The notes under the pieces are model-generated. The model had not been told where the DNA came from, made no database searches, and saw only the letters and a program-made list of their open reading frames with translations. DNA of 17,741 bases from CAYYMX01 sp964473045. Lineage in GTDB: Bacteria > Pseudomonadota > Alphaproteobacteria > Methylaequorales > Methylaequoraceae. The position numbers and the translations under genes are program-made. Each line of letters begins with the position of its first letter. Within the stretch, counting starts at the first letter, position 1. Location: the NCBI GenBank assembly GCA_964473045.1, contig CAYYMX010000021.1, positions 1 through 17,741 of the forward strand. The letters run 5' to 3'. Below are positions 15,067 to 17,741 of this stretch, piece by piece.

Positions 15067-16173
15067 ATGAAGATTGTAATAATAACTACTGAGCCATCAG
15101 GTGATTTTTTAGGATACAATTTAATTAAAACTTTTAAAAAAAAATATCCAGCAATTTTATTTTCTGGAGTTGGTGGAAACTTAATGGAATCTCAAGGCTT
15201 TAAATCTTGGTTTTCAATAAATGAATTTAGTTCAATCGGTATTTTTGAAGTTTTATTAAAGCTTTTTAAATTTCTAAGAATTTTAAGAATTGTAGAAAAA
15301 AAAATTAGAATTTTTGAACCTAACATTATTATTACTATAGACTCACCTAGTTTCAATTATCGACTAATAAAGAATATTCAGGATTTGCGTAAAAATAATA
15401 AAACTAAGATATTTCATTATGTAGCTCCAACTGTATGGGCATGGAAGTCATATAGGGCAAAAATTTTTTCAAATCTTTATGATGCTTTATTTACACTTTT
15501 TGATTTTGAGCCAAAATATTTTATTAAACATGGTCTTAGATCAAAGTTTGTAGGTCATCAGATTTTTTATAAAAAACAACCTATTAAAAAAAAGAAAAAA
15601 AAAATTTGTTTTTTACCTGGTTCGAGAAAGGTTGAAATTAAAAACAATCTAAATTTACTAAAACAAATTATTGATGATGCTTCAAGAATTTATCATGATT
15701 TTAATTTTTATATACTTTGTTTTGAAGAGCATGAAAATATAATAAAAAAAAAAATTGATAATTCAAAAATAAATTTAATTTACAAGCAAAATGAAAAACA
15801 AAAGGTTTTAAGTGAATCATTTTTAGCAATTGCTGCTTCTGGAAGTGTTACATTGGAACTAGCAAAATATTTAACACCTATGATAGTTGTTTATAACACT
15901 CACTTTATAACTAAAGTTATAATAAAACTATTTGTTAAAGTTAAATTTGCATCAATAGTTAATATTTATTTTAACAAAGAAGTAGTTCCTGAGTTTCTTT
16001 TTGAGGATTTTAATAATGCAAATGTAATGAATGAAATTAAGAATCTTATGTTTGATAAAGAACAAAGAAGGTTACAAATAAAATATTTGAAAAAGTTTTC
16101 GGAAAAAATGCAAAAAAAGGAGAATCCATCAGACTTAATTCTAGATGAAATTGAAAGAATCACAAAATTTTAA
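15067..16173 (+). CDS. lpxB: lipid A disaccharide synthase
   Basis: LpxB is a GT19 glycosyltransferase at the inner face of the inner membrane. It joins lipid X (made by LpxI, the gene just upstream) to UDP-2,3-diacylglucosamine to form the beta-1,6 disaccharide. The 368-residue protein starts TTEPSGDFLGYNL, followed by FSGVGGNLMESQGF and FSSIGIFEVL. Further motifs are IITIDSPSFNYRL, HYVAPTVWAWKSYRAK, VGHQIFY, ICFLPGSRKVEIKNNL and the donor-site region AIAASGSVTLELAKYLTPMIVVYNT. The ATG follows the lpxI stop with zero spacing. Its TAA (16171-16173) overlaps the stop of gltA on the opposite strand, leaving no room for a separate terminator. It is the last gene of the + strand run. Confidence 0.96.
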   Translation: MKIVIITTEPSGDFLGYNLIKTFKKKYPAILFSGVGGNLMESQGFKSWFSINEFSSIGIFEVLLKLFKFLRILRIVEKKIRIFEPNIIITIDSPSFNYRLIKNIQDLRKNNKTKIFHYVAPTVWAWKSYRAKIFSNLYDALFTLFDFEPKYFIKHGLRSKFVGHQIFYKKQPIKKKKKKICFLPGSRKVEIKNNLNLLKQIIDDASRIYHDFNFYILCFEEHENIIKKKIDNSKINLIYKQNEKQKVLSESFLAIAASGSVTLELAKYLTPMIVVYNTHFITKVIIKLFVKVKFASIVNIYFNKEVVPEFLFEDFNNANVMNEIKNLMFDKEQRRLQIKYLKKFSEKMQKKENPSDLILDEIERITKF

Positions 16174-17507
16174 TCAATTTTACCTAAAAATATTTCCTCA
16201 TTGTTTTTTCTGTTTTCAATATCTTGAAAGTCTCTTTTTTTTTCTCCTGTATAAAGTTGTCTTGGTCTTGATATTTTAGTTGATTTTATTTCTGTCATTT
16301 CTTTCCATTGAGAAATCCAACCAACAGTTCGTGCTACTGCAAAGATAACAGTAAACATAGATTCTGGTAACCCTAGTGCTTTAAGAATAATACCTGAATA
16401 AAAATCAACATTTGGGTATAGTTTTTTTTTCTCAAAATAACTATCGTTAAGAGCAATTTCTTCTAATTTAGTTGCTAGTTTGAATAATGGGACGTTAAAA
16501 TTATCTACTTCTTTTAATAAATTGTGACAATATTTTCTTAGTACATTTGCACGTGGATCATAATTTTTGTAAACTCTGTGGCCAAATCCCATTAGCCTAA
16601 AAGGGTCATTTTTATCTTTGGCTTTGTTTATAAATTCTTTTATATTTTCCTCTTTGTCAATTTGATACAGCATTCTAATTACTGATTCATTTGCTCCTCC
16701 ATGAGCAGGCCCCCAAAGCGATGCTACACCTGCAGCAACGCATGCAAAAGGGTTTGCTCCTGATGAGCCGGCAATTTTTACTGTTGACGTTGATGCATTT
16801 TGTTCATGGTCTGCATGTAAAATTAAGAGTTTGTCTAATGCATCAATTCTTGCTTTGGAGGGCTTATATTCGCCACAAGGAGTAGAAAAAAGCATATGTA
16901 ATAAATTTTGAGAATAACTATGTTCATTCTTTGGATAAATAAATGGTTGTCCTAGGGAATATTTATATGCCATTGCTGCTATCGTTGGTAATTTAGCTAG
17001 CAATCTACTTATAGCAACCCATTTTCCTTCTATTGATGAAAAGTCATGTGTTTCATCTGAATAAAAAGATGATAAAGCGCCTACTATACCTACCATTACT
17101 GCCATTGGATGTGAGTCTCTTCTAAAACCACTATAAAATCTAAGTATTTGTTCATGAAGCATGGTATGGTGAGTGAGAATATCAACAAATCTTTTTTTAT
17201 TTTTTAGATTTGGCAGTTCTCCATTAAGTAAAAGATAACAAACTTCAGTATAATCTGATTTATCAGCTAAATCTTCAATTTTATAACCTCTATGGAGTAG
17301 TAGCCCTTTTTCTCCATCTATGTAAGTGATTTTAGATGAACAACTTGCTGTTGAAGTAAATCCTGGATCATATACAAACATTCCAGTTTTGGAATAAAAT
17401 GAACCAAAATCAACAACTGATGGTCCATCCGATCCATCTTTAACATTAAAGTCAAACTTTTTTCCAGTTCTATTATCAACGATAGTGATACTATTATTTT
17501 TTTTCAT
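16170..17507 (-). CDS. gltA: citrate synthase (type II)
   Basis: GltA condenses acetyl-CoA and oxaloacetate to citrate, the entry step of the TCA cycle. The 445-residue protein has an N-terminal beta-rich extension (to about 60, as in hexameric type II enzymes), then TYIDGEKGLLLHRGY. Key residues are His231 (LHADHEQNAS), the catalytic His269 (GPAHGGANES), His310 (MGFGHRVYKNYDPRA) and Asp368 (YPNVDFYSG). RPRQLYTG near the C-terminus is conserved. The start is the ATG at 17505-17507, 6 bp after the gltX stop, so the two are probably one transcript. The stop codon overlaps that of lpxB by two bases (four bases covered in all). Confidence 0.98.
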   Translation of the reverse strand: MKKNNSITIVDNRTGKKFDFNVKDGSDGPSVVDFGSFYSKTGMFVYDPGFTSTASCSSKITYIDGEKGLLLHRGYKIEDLADKSDYTEVCYLLLNGELPNLKNKKRFVDILTHHTMLHEQILRFYSGFRRDSHPMAVMVGIVGALSSFYSDETHDFSSIEGKWVAISRLLAKLPTIAAMAYKYSLGQPFIYPKNEHSYSQNLLHMLFSTPCGEYKPSKARIDALDKLLILHADHEQNASTSTVKIAGSSGANPFACVAAGVASLWGPAHGGANESVIRMLYQIDKEENIKEFINKAKDKNDPFRLMGFGHRVYKNYDPRANVLRKYCHNLLKEVDNFNVPLFKLATKLEEIALNDSYFEKKKLYPNVDFYSGIILKALGLPESMFTVIFAVARTVGWISQWKEMTEIKSTKISRPRQLYTGEKKRDFQDIENRKNNEEIFLGKID

Positions 17508-17513
17508 AATTTC

Positions 17514-17741
17514 TTACCAAGTTTCTTTTAATCGTCGTAATACTTCTTCTTTACCTAAAACCTCCATTATGTTTGATATGGACGGACTATGGGGTTTCCC
17601 AACTATAGAAATTCTTATTGGTTGAGCAATCTCCTTGAAGTTTATACTAAACTTTTTAACTAAATCCTTGATAGAATTATCTAGCATTTCAGAGTTCCAT
17701 TTAGTTATTTTTGAAAATTTATTGATTATAGTATCTTTGTA
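17514..17741 (-). CDS. gltX: glutamyl-tRNA synthetase, C-terminal fragment (cut by window edge)
   Basis: Reading the minus strand from the right edge gives 75 codons and a TAA at 17514-17516. The fragment is the C-terminal end of the anticodon-binding domain of class Ic GluRS: FKEIAQPIRISIVGKPHSP, then SISNIMEVLGKEEVLRRLKE and a final Thr-Trp. The pattern of a short strand with QPIR, SPSI and LG-xE-xxxxRL is typical of bacterial GltX. The catalytic domain with HIGH and KLSKR motifs lies outside, so it cannot be told whether this is the sole GluRS or a GlxRS paralogue. It sits 6 bp upstream of gltA on the same strand, as in many Alphaproteobacteria. Confidence 0.93.
   Translation of the reverse strand, partial: YKDTIINKFSKITKWNSEMLDNSIKDLVKKFSINFKEIAQPIRISIVGKPHSPSISNIMEVLGKEEVLRRLKETW

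Noticed and set aside
16691..16885. Small + strand open frame inside gltA
   Set aside because: It lies entirely antisense to conserved citrate synthase active-site codons, and its translation resembles no family I know.
1..17741. CRISPR arrays, transposons, integrases, toxin-antitoxin or defence genes, tRNA/rRNA genes
   Set aside because: Nearly every base is accounted for by housekeeping genes. No repeat-spacer pattern, transposase motif or RNA gene was seen on either strand.

Overview
This window is an AT-rich (about 70% A+T by eye), gene-dense stretch of an alphaproteobacterial chromosome. The low G+C, short or absent intergenic spacers and frequent start/stop overlaps suggest a streamlined free-living lineage, for example a marine SAR11-type or similar group. 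That placement is inferred. The class is better supported: the order rpsB-tsf-pyrH-frr-uppS-cdsA-dxr-rseP-bamA-skp-lpxD-fabZ-lpxA-lpxI-lpxB has uppS and cdsA ahead of dxr, uses lpxI rather than lpxH, and meets a gltX-gltA pair on the other strand.

Layout. Positions 1-2204 hold the C-terminal two thirds of dnaE (replicative polymerase alpha subunit), cut by the window edge. A 108-bp spacer follows, the longest non-coding stretch here. It holds a candidate promoter, a perfect 8-bp inverted repeat and the strongest Shine-Dalgarno sequence in the window. From 2313 to 16173, fifteen genes run on the + strand with almost no gaps: translation (rpsB, tsf, frr), UMP kinase (pyrH), isoprenoid and phospholipid supply (uppS, cdsA, dxr), envelope proteolysis and outer-membrane protein assembly (rseP, bamA, skp), and lipid A synthesis with its fatty-acid dehydratase (lpxD, fabZ, lpxA, lpxI, lpxB). 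On the - strand, gltX (partial, entering from the right edge) and gltA converge on lpxB, and the gltA and lpxB stop codons overlap.

How the genes work together: the cluster links ribosome function and UMP supply to building the outer membrane. Dxr and UppS lead to the undecaprenyl carrier lipid, CdsA feeds phospholipid synthesis, LpxA/LpxD/LpxI/LpxB make the lipid A disaccharide, FabZ supplies the acyl chains, and Skp/BamA place the beta-barrel proteins.

Two sequence defects stand out. rpsB has a frame break and is about six codons short near 2640. uppS is interrupted by 27 Ns whose length does not keep the frame. Both lie beside poly-A runs and look like draft-assembly faults rather than real gene loss. 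I found no mobile element, CRISPR array, tRNA, rRNA or defence system, and nothing that looks like a new system; the window is a conserved housekeeping region. No gene-free stretch exceeds 300 bases.
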